24,555 nucleotides of DNA from SIG636 sp045537905 (GCA_045537905.1 JAZSQJ010000057.1:1-24555); one strand, 5' to 3'. Shown: positions 7,173-15,768, numbered from the stretch's first letter. Notes: generated by a model from the sequence alone, not told the origin. Numbers and translations: made by a program.

Positions 7173-9449
7173 ATGAGAACCAACTACGACAAAAAGACCT
7201 TTAGGAACAAGCTTATTGCCCTTGGTTTGGCATGCGCTCTTGTTCTTACAGGCGTAATCGCAGTCTTTTACAACTATTACAAGGACACAAACAAGATTTT
7301 CAGCGACGTTGACTTTGCTAAGGCAATTGCAGAAGCGTACAGAGCTGACGGCAAGAGCGTAAACGCCGTTGATATCGACGAGGAAATGCTTGACGAGTTT
7401 GAGGCTTTTATTTTCACCGTTAACGCTATCGACTCCACCGGCAGATACGGCCCCGTTGTACTTCTTGCAGGTCCCGAATATACTGAGTATTATATGAACA
7501 ATAAGTTCCTCCCCGAGGAAAAGGAAGAGGAAAAGAAGGACGAGGATAAGAAGGAAGAGTCCGGTGACGAAGCGTCTGAAGAAGCTACCTCTGAAGAAGT
7601 AACCTCTGAAGAAGCAACCTCTGAAGAAGCTACCTCTGAGGAAGTAACCTCTGAAGAAGTAACCTCCGAGGAAGTAACCTCCGAAGAGACCACTTCCGAA
7701 GAAGCTACCTCCGAAGAGACCACCTCTGAAGAAGCAAGCTCTAAGGAAGAATCCAAGGAAGAGTCTAAGGAAGAGTCCAAGGAAGAGTCTAAGGACGACT
7801 CCAAGGCTGAAACCTCTAAGGACGAGTCCAGTAAGGCAGACAGCTCCAAGGACGAGTCCAGTAAGGAAGAGGAAAAGGTGCCCGAGGATTACATCTACGT
7901 AATTTTCGACTTTGAAGATATAAGCGACCTTAAGCACTTCCGTAACCTTAAGCTGGTAGACCTTTCCGGCTTCAACACCAGAAACCTTTACCAGCAGGTT
8001 CAAAACTACTATTATCAGTATTATATGTACTACGGCGCAGGTGAAAACAATCCCTACATCAACACCGTAGCAACCTTTACTGATCCTACCATCACTGATA
8101 TGGAAAACATTACCGACCTTGACTTTATCGCAGATATATCCAAGGTTGAGGCACTTTGCCTGGGTTACAGCGGTCTTGAGTCTCTTGAAGGCATCGACAA
8201 GGCAACCAGCCTCAGATATCTTGAGGTTGCAGGCTGTACCATCAGCGATATGAGCCCTCTTAACGCTCTCACCAAGCTTGAGAGTGTAAACGTTGCAGGC
8301 AACAAGCTTACCGAGGTTGCAGGTCTTGACAACAGTGACAAGCTTGCTACCCTTTACCTTGACTCTAACAAGATTACCAGCCTTAAGGGTCTTGAAAAGG
8401 TAGACAGCCTTAAGACTCTCTATGCAAGCGGTAACCCCCTTACCAGCCTTGACGGTATTGAAGCTAACAAGAACACTCTTACCACTCTTTCCGCAGCAGG
8501 CTGTGTTGATTCCGAGAAGCTCACCGACGAGGATGTTTCTATGGACGAAGAGGACAGAGCAGAAGCAGATAAAGAGGCAAGAACCCTTAGCGATATTTCT
8601 GCTCTTGCAGGCTTCACCAAGCTTACCTCCTTCAACCTTTCCGAGAACAAGATTGAGAACGTAGACGTTATCGCAGATATGTCCTCTCTCACCTCTCTCT
8701 CCCTTTCCGATAACCTTATTACCAAGCTTCCCGAAAACCTTAAGAAGCTTGATAAGCTTACCACCTTCACTGCAGACAACAATAAGATAGAGGCAATTGC
8801 AGGTATAGCTGACCTTAAGGCTCTTACAAGTCTTACCATTAACGACAACGCCCTCACCTCTCTTGACGGTGTTGGCAATCTTAAGAAGCTTACCTCCCTT
8901 AACGCAGCAAAGAACCAGATAAGCGACCTTGGCAATCTTGGCGGCGCTACCGAGCTTACTTCCATCACCCTTAACGAAAATAAGATAAGCGACGTTAAGG
9001 AAATCGGCAAGCTCACCAAGCTCACCTCCATCAACCTTGCCAAAAACGCTCTTAAGGACCTCTCCGGTCTCGGCACCAAGCTCAGTGCGGTTACCAGCGT
9101 TGACCTTTCCGATAATAAGGAAATCACCAAGCTTGATGACTTTGCACAGGCGTTCAATGCAGAAAAGCTCACCTCCATCAACCTTTCCATCGACGGCAAG
9201 GAAAACAAGAACATCAAGTCTGACGACTGGAAGCCTATCACCAAGTTCCTTAAGGCAACCTTCACCGGTATCCCCGCAGACGTTCAGAAGCAGATAGACG
9301 AGCTTAAGAAGGAGGAAGAGGATAAGAAGGACGATACAAGCAAGGACGAGTCCAAGGATGACACCAGCAAGGCAGAGACCTCTGTTGACACCTCTGTTGA
9401 CACCTCTAAGAAAACCTCTAAGGAAACCTCTACCGAAGCTTCTAAGTAA
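7173..9449 (+). CDS. Membrane-anchored leucine-rich-repeat surface protein
   Basis: This 758-residue protein has a short basic N-terminus and one membrane segment (about 14-33), so the rest is probably outside the cell. Residues 34-115 form a small domain. About 115-235 is an extremely acidic low-complexity stalk with roughly a dozen TSEE-type four-residue units, then KEES and SKDES units. Residues about 240-320 form a cap. About 323-665 holds some 14 leucine-rich repeats of ~22 residues (pattern LTSLxLxxNxIxxLxxLxxLxK), as in internalin-like proteins, broken by an acidic insert at 445-470. The tail is again Lys/Asp/Ser/Thr-rich. No sorting signal is visible. An in-frame TTG at 7155 is possible, but the ATG at 7173 follows GGAGG by 11 bases and is preferred. 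It probably binds a protein or polymer at the surface; the ligand is unknown. Confidence 0.85.
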   Translation: MRTNYDKKTFRNKLIALGLACALVLTGVIAVFYNYYKDTNKIFSDVDFAKAIAEAYRADGKSVNAVDIDEEMLDEFEAFIFTVNAIDSTGRYGPVVLLAGPEYTEYYMNNKFLPEEKEEEKKDEDKKEESGDEASEEATSEEVTSEEATSEEATSEEVTSEEVTSEEVTSEETTSEEATSEETTSEEASSKEESKEESKEESKEESKDDSKAETSKDESSKADSSKDESSKEEEKVPEDYIYVIFDFEDISDLKHFRNLKLVDLSGFNTRNLYQQVQNYYYQYYMYYGAGENNPYINTVATFTDPTITDMENITDLDFIADISKVEALCLGYSGLESLEGIDKATSLRYLEVAGCTISDMSPLNALTKLESVNVAGNKLTEVAGLDNSDKLATLYLDSNKITSLKGLEKVDSLKTLYASGNPLTSLDGIEANKNTLTTLSAAGCVDSEKLTDEDVSMDEEDRAEADKEARTLSDISALAGFTKLTSFNLSENKIENVDVIADMSSLTSLSLSDNLITKLPENLKKLDKLTTFTADNNKIEAIAGIADLKALTSLTINDNALTSLDGVGNLKKLTSLNAAKNQISDLGNLGGATELTSITLNENKISDVKEIGKLTKLTSINLAKNALKDLSGLGTKLSAVTSVDLSDNKEITKLDDFAQAFNAEKLTSINLSIDGKENKNIKSDDWKPITKFLKATFTGIPADVQKQIDELKKEEEDKKDDTSKDESKDDTSKAETSVDTSVDTSKKTSKETSTEASK

Positions 9450-9490
9450 AAAGTATAATAGCAACGGCAAACACTAATTAAATTAATAAA

Positions 9491-9523
9491 GCTTGCCGGC
9501 ATAACCTGTCGGCAAGCATTTTA
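9491..9523 (+). terminator. Terminator after the LRR gene
   Basis: GCTTGCCG pairs with CGGCAAGC around an 11-base loop, followed by ATTTTAT. It lies about 40 bases past the LRR stop and just before asd. Confidence 0.75.
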
Positions 9524-9538
9524 TATGGGAGAATTATT

Positions 9539-10624
9539 ATGAGCAAATTAAAATGCGGTATTATCGGCGCAACAGGTATGGTTGGCCAAAGATTTATTAC
9601 TCTTCTTGCAGACCATCCTTATTTTGAAATAGCAGTTCTTGCAGCAAGCGCAAGCAGCGCAGGCAAAACCTACGGCGAGGCAGTAGGCTCCCGTTGGAAG
9701 CTGGCACAGCCTATGCCTGAAAAGGTACGCGATATGGTGGTTATGGATGCCTCCAAGGTTGAAGAGGTAAGCGCCCTCGTTGACTTTGTGTTCTGTGCGG
9801 TTAATATGGACAAGGCAGAGATAATCAAGCTTGAGGAGGCTTATGCAAAGGCTGAGACTCCCGTTGTTTCCAACAACTCTGCAAACCGTTGGACCGAGGA
9901 CGTACCTATGGTAGTTCCCGAAATCAATGCGGCTCACTTCGAGGTTATCGAAGCACAGCGTAAGCGTCTTGGCACCAAGCGTGGCTTTATCGCTGTTAAG
10001 CCCAACTGCTCTATACAGAGCTTTGTTCCCGCAGTTACTCCTCTCTTGAAGTACGGCGTAGACAAAATCGTTGTTACCACCTTCCAGGCGGTTTCCGGTG
10101 CAGGCAAGACCCTTAAAGACTGGCCCGAGATGAACGACAACGTTATCCCCTACATCGGCGGCGAAGAGCAGAAGACCGAAAAAGAGCCTCTCAGAATTTG
10201 GGGTAGCGTAGAAGGCGGCAAGATAGTTCCCGCTGCAGAGCCTCAGATTACTGCTCAGTGCATCCGTGTTCCCGTTTCTGACGGTCACCTTGCGGCAGTT
10301 TATATCACCTTCAAGGGTGAAAAGCCCAGCAAGGAACAGATTCTTAACGAATGGAAGTGCTTCAAGGCAGAGCCTCAGGAGCTGGAGCTTCCCAGTGCTC
10401 CCAAGCAGTTTATCAACTACTTTGAGGAGGACAACCGTCCCCAGACGGGCGTTGACCGTATGATTGAAAAGGGTATGGGCGTTTCCGTTGGCAGACTTCG
10501 TGAGGACACTATGTTTGATTACAAGTTCGTTTGCCTTTCCCACAACACCCTCCGCGGTGCGGCAGGCGGTGCAGTTCTGGAAGCAGAAATCCTTTACAAA
10601 AAAGGCTATCTCCAGTCTAAATAG
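9539..10624 (+). CDS. asd: Aspartate-semialdehyde dehydrogenase
   Basis: This 361-residue enzyme reduces aspartyl-phosphate to aspartate semialdehyde, the branch point to lysine/diaminopimelate, threonine and methionine. The NADP-binding GATGMVGQRF is at 10-19. The nucleophile is C157 in VKPNCSIQ, and H250 in RVPVSDGH is the acid/base residue. Length and the GATGMVGQ/KPNCSIQ blocks suit the branch of the family best known from archaea and fungi, which is also present in clostridia. The ATG follows a GGGAG site by eight bases. It appears monocistronic between two hairpin terminators. Confidence 0.93.
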   Translation: MSKLKCGIIGATGMVGQRFITLLADHPYFEIAVLAASASSAGKTYGEAVGSRWKLAQPMPEKVRDMVVMDASKVEEVSALVDFVFCAVNMDKAEIIKLEEAYAKAETPVVSNNSANRWTEDVPMVVPEINAAHFEVIEAQRKRLGTKRGFIAVKPNCSIQSFVPAVTPLLKYGVDKIVVTTFQAVSGAGKTLKDWPEMNDNVIPYIGGEEQKTEKEPLRIWGSVEGGKIVPAAEPQITAQCIRVPVSDGHLAAVYITFKGEKPSKEQILNEWKCFKAEPQELELPSAPKQFINYFEEDNRPQTGVDRMIEKGMGVSVGRLREDTMFDYKFVCLSHNTLRGAAGGAVLEAEILYKKGYLQSK

Positions 10625-10633
10625 TAAAAAGCT

Positions 10634-10665
10634 TGCCCCGATAGGCTATTCTATCGGGGCATTTC
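10634..10665 (+). terminator. Hairpin terminator after asd
   Basis: GCCCCGATAG pairs with CTATCGGGGC (10 bp) around GCTATT, then ATTTC. The T-run is short, so it may be leaky into the next gene. Confidence 0.6.
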
Positions 10666-10689
10666 AATAATTTACAGGAGTTTATTGAT

Positions 10690-11148
10690 ATGAAAAATAT
10701 AATGTTTATTTGCCATGGAAACATCTGCCGCAGTCCTTCTGCCGAGCTTTTGTTTAACCATATAGTTAAGGAACGCCATCTGGAGCACCGCCTCCACGCC
10801 GTTTCCTCTGCCGTTTCGTCGGAAACCATCTACAGAGACGGCACGGGCAGCCCTGTTTACCCTCAGTGCCGTGTTTTGCTGGAGGCGGAGGGAATAGATT
10901 GCTCCCACAAACGCTCCGTACAGCTTAAAAAAGAGGACTACGGTAAGTACGACCTGCTGGTGCTGATGGATGCGGACAACCGCCGCCGTGCCTTGCAGAT
11001 ACTGGGCGGCGACCCCGAGGGAAAGCTGAAATGCCTGGCTGAGTATATAGGCGGCACCGAGATTGCCGACCCCTGGTATACCCGTGACTTTGAAAAGGCA
11101 ATGAGGGATATCAAGGCGGGAGTAATCGCCTTGATTGAGGAGTTGTAA
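10690..11148 (+). CDS. Low-molecular-weight protein tyrosine phosphatase
   Basis: This 152-residue cytoplasmic phosphatase has the signature loop CHGNICRS near its N-terminus (C8 nucleophile, R14). The general acid Asp is in ADPWY (D127). It removes phosphate from phosphotyrosine proteins. In Firmicutes such enzymes often act on tyrosine kinases of capsule synthesis or stress regulators, but no kinase lies nearby, so the target is unknown. AGGAG lies nine bases before the ATG. Confidence 0.92.
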   Translation: MKNIMFICHGNICRSPSAELLFNHIVKERHLEHRLHAVSSAVSSETIYRDGTGSPVYPQCRVLLEAEGIDCSHKRSVQLKKEDYGKYDLLVLMDADNRRRALQILGGDPEGKLKCLAEYIGGTEIADPWYTRDFEKAMRDIKAGVIALIEEL

Positions 11149-11202
11149 AAACCGCCCCAACCGCAGAAAAGCCCTTTTTCTTATTCGTGTTATTGTTTTT
11201 CA

Positions 11203-11283
11203 GCTATGGACAAAACAGAACTACTTGCAGTATAAGGTACAGCTCTCGCCTAGGTCTGCCCATTCGGAACAGGTATTCCTATT
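11203..11283 (+). repeat. Cruciform-type intergenic repeat, copy 1
   Basis: This block, beginning GCTATGGACAAAACAGAAC and ending at CATTCGGAAC plus TTCCTAT, is clearly related to 24367-24445. The outer stem is degenerate here. It lies downstream of the phosphatase gene. The rest of the 275-bp gap (11149-11423) holds only small imperfect hairpins and the terminator at 11356-11409. Confidence 0.6.
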
Positions 11284-11355
11284 TTAATCGTAACGTTGGT
11301 TTAATATGACGTGCCGGGGGGTTGTGTCACCAAAGCAAAGCCTTAAGCTTTGAGA

Positions 11356-11409
11356 ATAAAAAAACAAGCACCTCCGAGCAGGCCGGGAGGGCACTGTTCG
11401 GAGGTGCTT
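11356..11409 (-). terminator. Terminator of the C39-like peptidase gene
   Basis: A 12-bp perfect stem (11366-11377 with 11398-11409, core GCACCTCCGA) closes a 20-base loop. On the minus strand it is followed by TTGTTTTTTT. It starts 14 bases past the stop codon. Confidence 0.85.
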
Positions 11410-11423
11410 CTGTTATACCCGTA

Positions 11424-12401
11424 TTATTTTCTTACAACGTATACCGACTTAAGCTTCCAGGTAGCGGCAAGCTCCTCGGCGTCGTACTCACGGCGTACAC
11501 CCTCTACCGTCTTGGAGGCAGGGTCGTTTACGATAAAGTGCAGTCTGCCGTCAATCATCTTATAGCCTATAACGCAAATCAAATGTCCGTGGGGATAGGC
11601 TTGGGGAGCGTTGGTAATGTCTCCCTCCTTGCTGAGTATGGAAAAAGCCATAGCGGTATCCTTGGCAAGACAGTGCATTGCGGCTTCAACGTCGTACATA
11701 TCGTAGTGGGTAACAAGTCCTTGCTCACCTGCGGCGGCTATGTTAAACAGCCAGTTGCCGTATATATGGGCACCGTGGTCGAACGCCATTGCCGCAAACT
11801 CATCGTGGGGGATATCAACACCCTTGTAGTCCATACACATAGAGGTGGAGGTAGGACTGCATATTATGTTGCCTATCCCGGGTATAAGCATCTGTGAGCG
11901 AGGCTTAACCTTAAGCTCAACCGTCTCAGGCAGAGAAGCCTTGTCAACCGCAAAATAGGGCTTACCGTTACCGCAAACCGCAAAACGAAGCAGTCTGGGG
12001 TCGCCGCTGCCGTCCTTGCCGGCGGTAAGCACGGCCTTAACGATAACCGTGTCGGTGTTGCCGACGGTAAACAGGGTATCCTGGTCCATTATTCCTTCAT
12101 CGGTCTTACAGCTTTTGCTGGCAGGTACGGTGCCCCAATAGCCGTAGGAGAAAAACTGACTGAAGCTGCCGTCCTCCTTCTTATAGGACAAAAGCATTTC
12201 CACACTGCCGCCACGGCGGTAAGCGTTCCAGGAAACAAGTAAAACGTTGCAGGTGGGTACGGAAATAGGCTCGGAAACGAAACATCCTTCCTTTCCTCCG
12301 TCAAGGCAAAGATAGCCGTCCTCGGTCTTAACGCCCTCAAAGCTACCCTTAAAATCCTCCGCCTCAAAGGGAAGAGCTCGGTAGTAAAGATTATCTTTCA
12401 T
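11424..12401 (-). CDS. C39-like cysteine peptidase family protein
   Basis: This is a 325-residue protein. Its C-terminal half has the catalytic pattern of papain-like C39-family domains: C181 in CSPTS, H273 in HGHLICVIGY and D293 in VNDPAS. The N-terminal ~150 residues look like a beta-rich accessory domain. No signal peptide or ABC-transporter domain is seen, so it is not a bacteriocin exporter; it may be an intracellular hydrolase or amidase-like enzyme. The start is set by AAGGAG eight bases before the ATG at 12401; an in-frame ATG at 12422 lies upstream of that site and is unlikely. Substrate unknown. Confidence 0.7.
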   Translation of the reverse strand: MKDNLYYRALPFEAEDFKGSFEGVKTEDGYLCLDGGKEGCFVSEPISVPTCNVLLVSWNAYRRGGSVEMLLSYKKEDGSFSQFFSYGYWGTVPASKSCKTDEGIMDQDTLFTVGNTDTVIVKAVLTAGKDGSGDPRLLRFAVCGNGKPYFAVDKASLPETVELKVKPRSQMLIPGIGNIICSPTSTSMCMDYKGVDIPHDEFAAMAFDHGAHIYGNWLFNIAAAGEQGLVTHYDMYDVEAAMHCLAKDTAMAFSILSKEGDITNAPQAYPHGHLICVIGYKMIDGRLHFIVNDPASKTVEGVRREYDAEELAATWKLKSVYVVRK

Positions 12402-12426
12402 AATTATATCTCCTTTATGCAAAACA

Positions 12427-12457
12427 GCCTTTCCCCATCATAGTGATGGGGAAAGGC
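12427..12457 (-). terminator. Strong hairpin between TIM-barrel and C39-like genes
   Basis: A 14-bp perfect stem, GCCTTTCCCCATCA with TGATGGGGAAAGGC, closes a TAG loop. It is followed by TGTTTTGC on the minus strand and by ACGTTTTTA on the plus strand. It lies seven bases past the stop of the TIM-barrel gene and immediately before the next ribosome binding site. Confidence 0.75.
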
Positions 12458-12463
12458 ACGTTT

Positions 12464-13309
12464 TTATTGTAATTTTGTTTTTGCAGAATTAACCTTAGCA
12501 ACAAGGTATTTGCCCGTTGCTACCATCATACGGTAAGCGTCAGGAACCAATTCCTTAGGGAACTGACGGGCATAAAAGCCTGCCTCGTAGGTAAAGTCAC
12601 CCTTATAGTCCACCTCAGCCAGGGCGGTGCATATAGCGTCCCAATCAAGGCCCCTGTTGTAGGGCATATTGTGACAGTCCTTAACGCCGTCGTTGTCGTG
12701 AACGTGGAGAGCAGACAGGCGATGCCCCATAGCCTTGATAAAGGCAGGAGCGCCGACGCCGTTGATAGAGGCGTGGCCTATATCCAAAAGACCAGTAAAG
12801 CAGTCACCGTCCAAAGCGTCGATAAGGGCACAAAGGTCCTGAGGATTGCCACAGTAGCAGTCTGTACCTATAAGGTTTTCAATAGCGATTTTAACGCCGC
12901 ATTCCCTGCAATAGGGAGCAAGGGAGGAGAAAAACTGCACGTTCTTCTCAAAGTCGTTACCGCCTGTAGGCTGGGGATGCATCACCACCAAGGGAGCACC
13001 TAGCTCCGCAGTGGCACGGATGGCACGTACAAGTCTGGGAAAGTTGGCACCGTTATAGTCCCCGTCACCCTCCTTAAAGGAAGGGAAGGTGGCGTGGGTC
13101 TGGTTAAAGCTTATTCCATAATCCTCCGCAATTTTACGGAAGGACCTCATCCTGCTTTGCCAATCCTCGTGGTTTACAGGGTTATCCTCTCTGTTAAGGT
13201 CAAACATAGAGTAGTCCAAAGCCTCAAAGCCTACCTCGGCCATAAGGGCTATAGCACGTTCGGTGCCGAAAAGGATACTGCCGTAATTAAACTCGGTAGA
13301 AAGCTTCAC
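12464..13309 (-). CDS. Sugar phosphate isomerase/epimerase-like TIM barrel
   Basis: This 281-residue protein belongs to the xylose-isomerase-like (AP endonuclease 2) TIM-barrel superfamily. Likely metal ligands are E144 (IAIEN), D176 and H179 (LLDIGHAS), H202/H204 (LHVHDND) and E242 (TYEAG). QTHATFP (70-76) and VVMHPQP (108-114) are other barrel strands typical of the group. The start is GTG with GAGGTG upstream. It follows serA by only 23 bases, so it is probably the third gene of the serC-serA transcript. Its sugar or cyclitol substrate cannot be named. Confidence 0.8.
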   Translation of the reverse strand: MKLSTEFNYGSILFGTERAIALMAEVGFEALDYSMFDLNREDNPVNHEDWQSRMRSFRKIAEDYGISFNQTHATFPSFKEGDGDYNGANFPRLVRAIRATAELGAPLVVMHPQPTGGNDFEKNVQFFSSLAPYCRECGVKIAIENLIGTDCYCGNPQDLCALIDALDGDCFTGLLDIGHASINGVGAPAFIKAMGHRLSALHVHDNDGVKDCHNMPYNRGLDWDAICTALAEVDYKGDFTYEAGFYARQFPKELVPDAYRMMVATGKYLVAKVNSAKTKLQ

Positions 13310-13332
13310 CCCAAAACACCTCTTTTCAGCCT

Positions 13333-14493
13333 TTAGATAACGAGGGCACGTCTTACGCCGTCGATAGCGGTGATATCAGCGATAGTGTCAGCAGTAACCT
13401 CGGTATTGGTCTCGAGCACGCTGCAAGCGTTGGTACCCTTGGAGCGGTTGAGCATAGCCTCGATATTGATGCCGTCGTTGCTGAGCACGCCGGAGATTTG
13501 TGTAAGCATATTGGGAGCGTTCTCGTGGAGAACCAGAATCCTGTGTGACGCAGTGCGGGGCAGGTCGATATTAGGATAGTTTACGCTGTTTTTTATATTG
13601 CCGTTTTCAAGGAAATCAATAAGCTCAGCCGCTGCCATACTTGCACAGTTGTCCTCAGACTCGGGCGTGGAAGCACCAAGGTGAGGGATGCAAACTATCT
13701 TTTCGCAGCCGATGGTATCGTTGGTGGGGAAGTCGGTCACGTAAGAAGCAACCTTACCCTCAGCTATAGCCGCCTTAAGGTCAGCGATGTTAACGAGATC
13801 GGCTCTGGAAAGGTTAACTATCCTTACGCCCTCCTTCATCAGGGAGAAAGCGCGGGCATTGAACATACCCTTGGTATCCTTGGTGGAGGGAACGTGAACG
13901 GTTATATAATCGCTCTTTTCAAAAATCTCGTCAAAGCTGTTAGCCTTGATGATAGAGCGGGACAGATGCCATGCATTGTCAACGGTAAGGAAGGGGTCAC
14001 AGCCGATAACCTTCATACCAAGGCTGTTAGCGCAGTTAGCAACGAGACCGCCGATAGCACCAAGACCGATAACGCCAAGGGTCTTGCCCATAAGCTCGGG
14101 ACCGACAAAAGCACTCTTGCCCTTTTCAACGGCCTTTGCCACGTCCTCTTCACCGCTGAGGCTGTTTGCCCAGGCGATACCGCCGGAAATATTACGGGAC
14201 GCTAGGAGGAGAGCCGCCATAGTAAGCTCCTTAACGCCGTTAGCGTTAGCACCGGGGGTGTTGAAAACAACTATACCCTCCTCAGCGCATCTGTCAAGGG
14301 GAATGTTGTTAACGCCTGCGCCTGCTCTGGCGATGGCAACGAGATTTTTGCCAAATTCCATATCGTGCATAACGGCAGAACGAACGAGGATAGCGTCGGC
14401 ATCCTTAGGCTCGCAACCGATATTGTAGGAGGAGCAGTCAAACTTTTTAAGACCAACCGCACCTATCTTATTAAGTAAAGCTATATTCTTCAT
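13333..14493 (-). CDS. serA: D-3-phosphoglycerate dehydrogenase
   Basis: This 386-residue enzyme oxidises 3-phosphoglycerate to 3-phosphohydroxypyruvate, the first step of serine synthesis. The NAD-binding GLGAIG is at 143-148. Catalytic R230 lies in NLSRADLVN and H271 in PHLGAST. The C-terminal ~70 residues form an ACT domain, usual for serine feedback. The segment that in most 2-hydroxyacid dehydrogenases carries the catalytic Glu (VFxxEP) reads YVTDFPTND here. The ATG overlaps the serC stop (ATGA), so the two are translationally coupled. Confidence 0.93.
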   Translation of the reverse strand: MKNIALLNKIGAVGLKKFDCSSYNIGCEPKDADAILVRSAVMHDMEFGKNLVAIARAGAGVNNIPLDRCAEEGIVVFNTPGANANGVKELTMAALLLASRNISGGIAWANSLSGEEDVAKAVEKGKSAFVGPELMGKTLGVIGLGAIGGLVANCANSLGMKVIGCDPFLTVDNAWHLSRSIIKANSFDEIFEKSDYITVHVPSTKDTKGMFNARAFSLMKEGVRIVNLSRADLVNIADLKAAIAEGKVASYVTDFPTNDTIGCEKIVCIPHLGASTPESEDNCASMAAAELIDFLENGNIKNSVNYPNIDLPRTASHRILVLHENAPNMLTQISGVLSNDGINIEAMLNRSKGTNACSVLETNTEVTADTIADITAIDGVRRALVI

Positions 14494-15569
14494 ATGTGTT
14501 TCCTCTCAAATTCCTTCATAAACTCAACCAGCTTTTCAACGCCTTCTCTGGGCATAGCGTTGTAGATGGAAGCACGCATACCGCCAACGGAGCGGTGACC
14601 CTTAAGGTTAACAAAGCCTGCCTTAGCAGCCTCAGAGCAAAACTCCTTATCAAGGTCAGCGTTGCCTGTAACGAAGCATACGTTCATAAGAGAACGGAAC
14701 TCTTTTTCGGCAGTGGGCTTGAACAAAGCAGAGCTGTCAAGATAATCGTAAAGGATAGCAGCCTTTTCCTTGTTCATCTTTTCCATAGCCTCAAGACCGC
14801 CAAGCTCCAGAAGCCACTCGTAAACCAGACCTGCGGCGTAGATGGAGTAGCAGGGAGGGGTGTTGTACATAGACTCGTTATCAGCCTGAATCTTGTAGTC
14901 AAGGTAAACGGGGCAAGCGGGACTTGCGTTACCGATAAGGTCTTCTCTTACGATGATAACGGTAAGACCTGCGGGAGCCATATTCTTCTGTGCGCCTGCG
15001 TAGATAACGCCAAACTTGCTTACGTCGATGGGAGCGGAGAGTATGCAGGAGGACATATCTGCAACCAGAGGAACGTCCCCGGTTTCGGGTATGTAGTTAT
15101 ATACGGTACCGTAGATGGTGTTGTTGAAGCAGATGTGGACGTAGTCAGCCTGGGGGTCAAAGCTTTCCTTGCCAACAACGGGAACGGCGGTAAAGTTCTT
15201 ATCCTTGGTGGAGGCAACAACGTTAACCTTGCCGTATCTCTCAGCTTCCTTAGCGGCCTTGCCGGAGAACTGACCGCTAACTATATAGTCAGCCTTGCCG
15301 GTCTTCATAAGGTTAAGGGGAACGGCGGAGAACTGAAGGGTAGCACCGCCCTGAACAAAAAGAACCTTATAGTTGTCGGGGATGTTCATAAGCTTTCTGA
15401 GAGAAGCCTCGGCATCCTTGATTATTTTATCATAAACGGGTGAGCGGTGGCTCATTTCCATAACGGACATACCGCTGCCGTTATAGTCCATCATTTCCTC
15501 CGCTGCTTTTTTAAGAACCACTTCAGGCAGCATAGAAGGGCCGGCCGAGAAGTTGTAAATTCTGCTCAT
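14490..15569 (-). CDS. serC: Phosphoserine aminotransferase
   Basis: This 359-residue PLP enzyme converts 3-phosphohydroxypyruvate and glutamate to phosphoserine. It starts with the family's NFSAGPSMLP segment. MEMSHRS (37-43) and FVQGGATLQF (71-80) bind substrate and cofactor. The PLP lysine is K195 in AGAQKNMAPAG. It is the first gene of the serC-serA operon, with GAGG seven bases before the ATG and its promoter at 15611-15639. No separate phosphoserine phosphatase gene is present in the window. Confidence 0.95.
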   Translation of the reverse strand: MSRIYNFSAGPSMLPEVVLKKAAEEMMDYNGSGMSVMEMSHRSPVYDKIIKDAEASLRKLMNIPDNYKVLFVQGGATLQFSAVPLNLMKTGKADYIVSGQFSGKAAKEAERYGKVNVVASTKDKNFTAVPVVGKESFDPQADYVHICFNNTIYGTVYNYIPETGDVPLVADMSSCILSAPIDVSKFGVIYAGAQKNMAPAGLTVIIVREDLIGNASPACPVYLDYKIQADNESMYNTPPCYSIYAAGLVYEWLLELGGLEAMEKMNKEKAAILYDYLDSSALFKPTAEKEFRSLMNVCFVTGNADLDKEFCSEAAKAGFVNLKGHRSVGGMRASIYNAMPREGVEKLVEFMKEFERKHI

Positions 15570-15610
15570 AGTAAAACCTCGTTTCTTTTTAATATATTTA
15601 TCAACTATGT

Positions 15611-15639
15611 ATCTTACTACTTTTTTCCCTTTTAGTCAA
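15611..15639 (-). promoter_or_regulatory. Promoter of serC-serA
   Basis: On the minus strand TTGACT (15639-15634) and TAAGAT (15616-15611) are separated by 17 bases. It is divergent from the sufC promoter, whose -35 lies 24 bases away. Confidence 0.65.
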
Positions 15640-15662
15640 TAGTAATATGGTTAAAATTTCTG

Positions 15663-15691
15663 TTGACAGTATAAGAAAAAATTGTTATAAT
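15663..15691 (+). promoter_or_regulatory. Consensus promoter of sufC-sufB-copper operon
   Basis: A perfect TTGACA (15663-15668) and perfect TATAAT (15686-15691) are separated by exactly 17 bases. The ~70-base leader that follows contains a small GGGCA/TGCCC hairpin and an AAGGAGAG ribosome binding site, with no recognised riboswitch. A promoter this close to consensus implies strong transcription or the need for a repressor. Confidence 0.9.
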
Positions 15692-15768
15692 CAATGCAGA
15701 AAAGGGGCACTTTGCCCATACTTGAAAGCGGTAGCTTAATAGGTAGTTAAAAAGGAGAGTCTTTTTAT

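Noticed and set aside
9454..9459. TATAAT as a promoter for asd
   Set aside because: No acceptable -35 box lies 16-18 bases upstream, and a terminator hairpin lies between it and the gene.
7125..9470. A 781-codon open frame on the minus strand across the whole LRR gene
   Set aside because: It is a shadow caused by codon choice in the real gene. Its translation is a low-complexity Gly/Val/Leu/Lys/Phe string with no domain, and the plus frame has a promoter, ribosome binding site, signal anchor and clear LRRs.
15692..15768. Riboswitch or T-box in the sufC leader
   Set aside because: The leader is only about 70 bases with a single small hairpin; no conserved riboswitch core or T-box sequence was seen.
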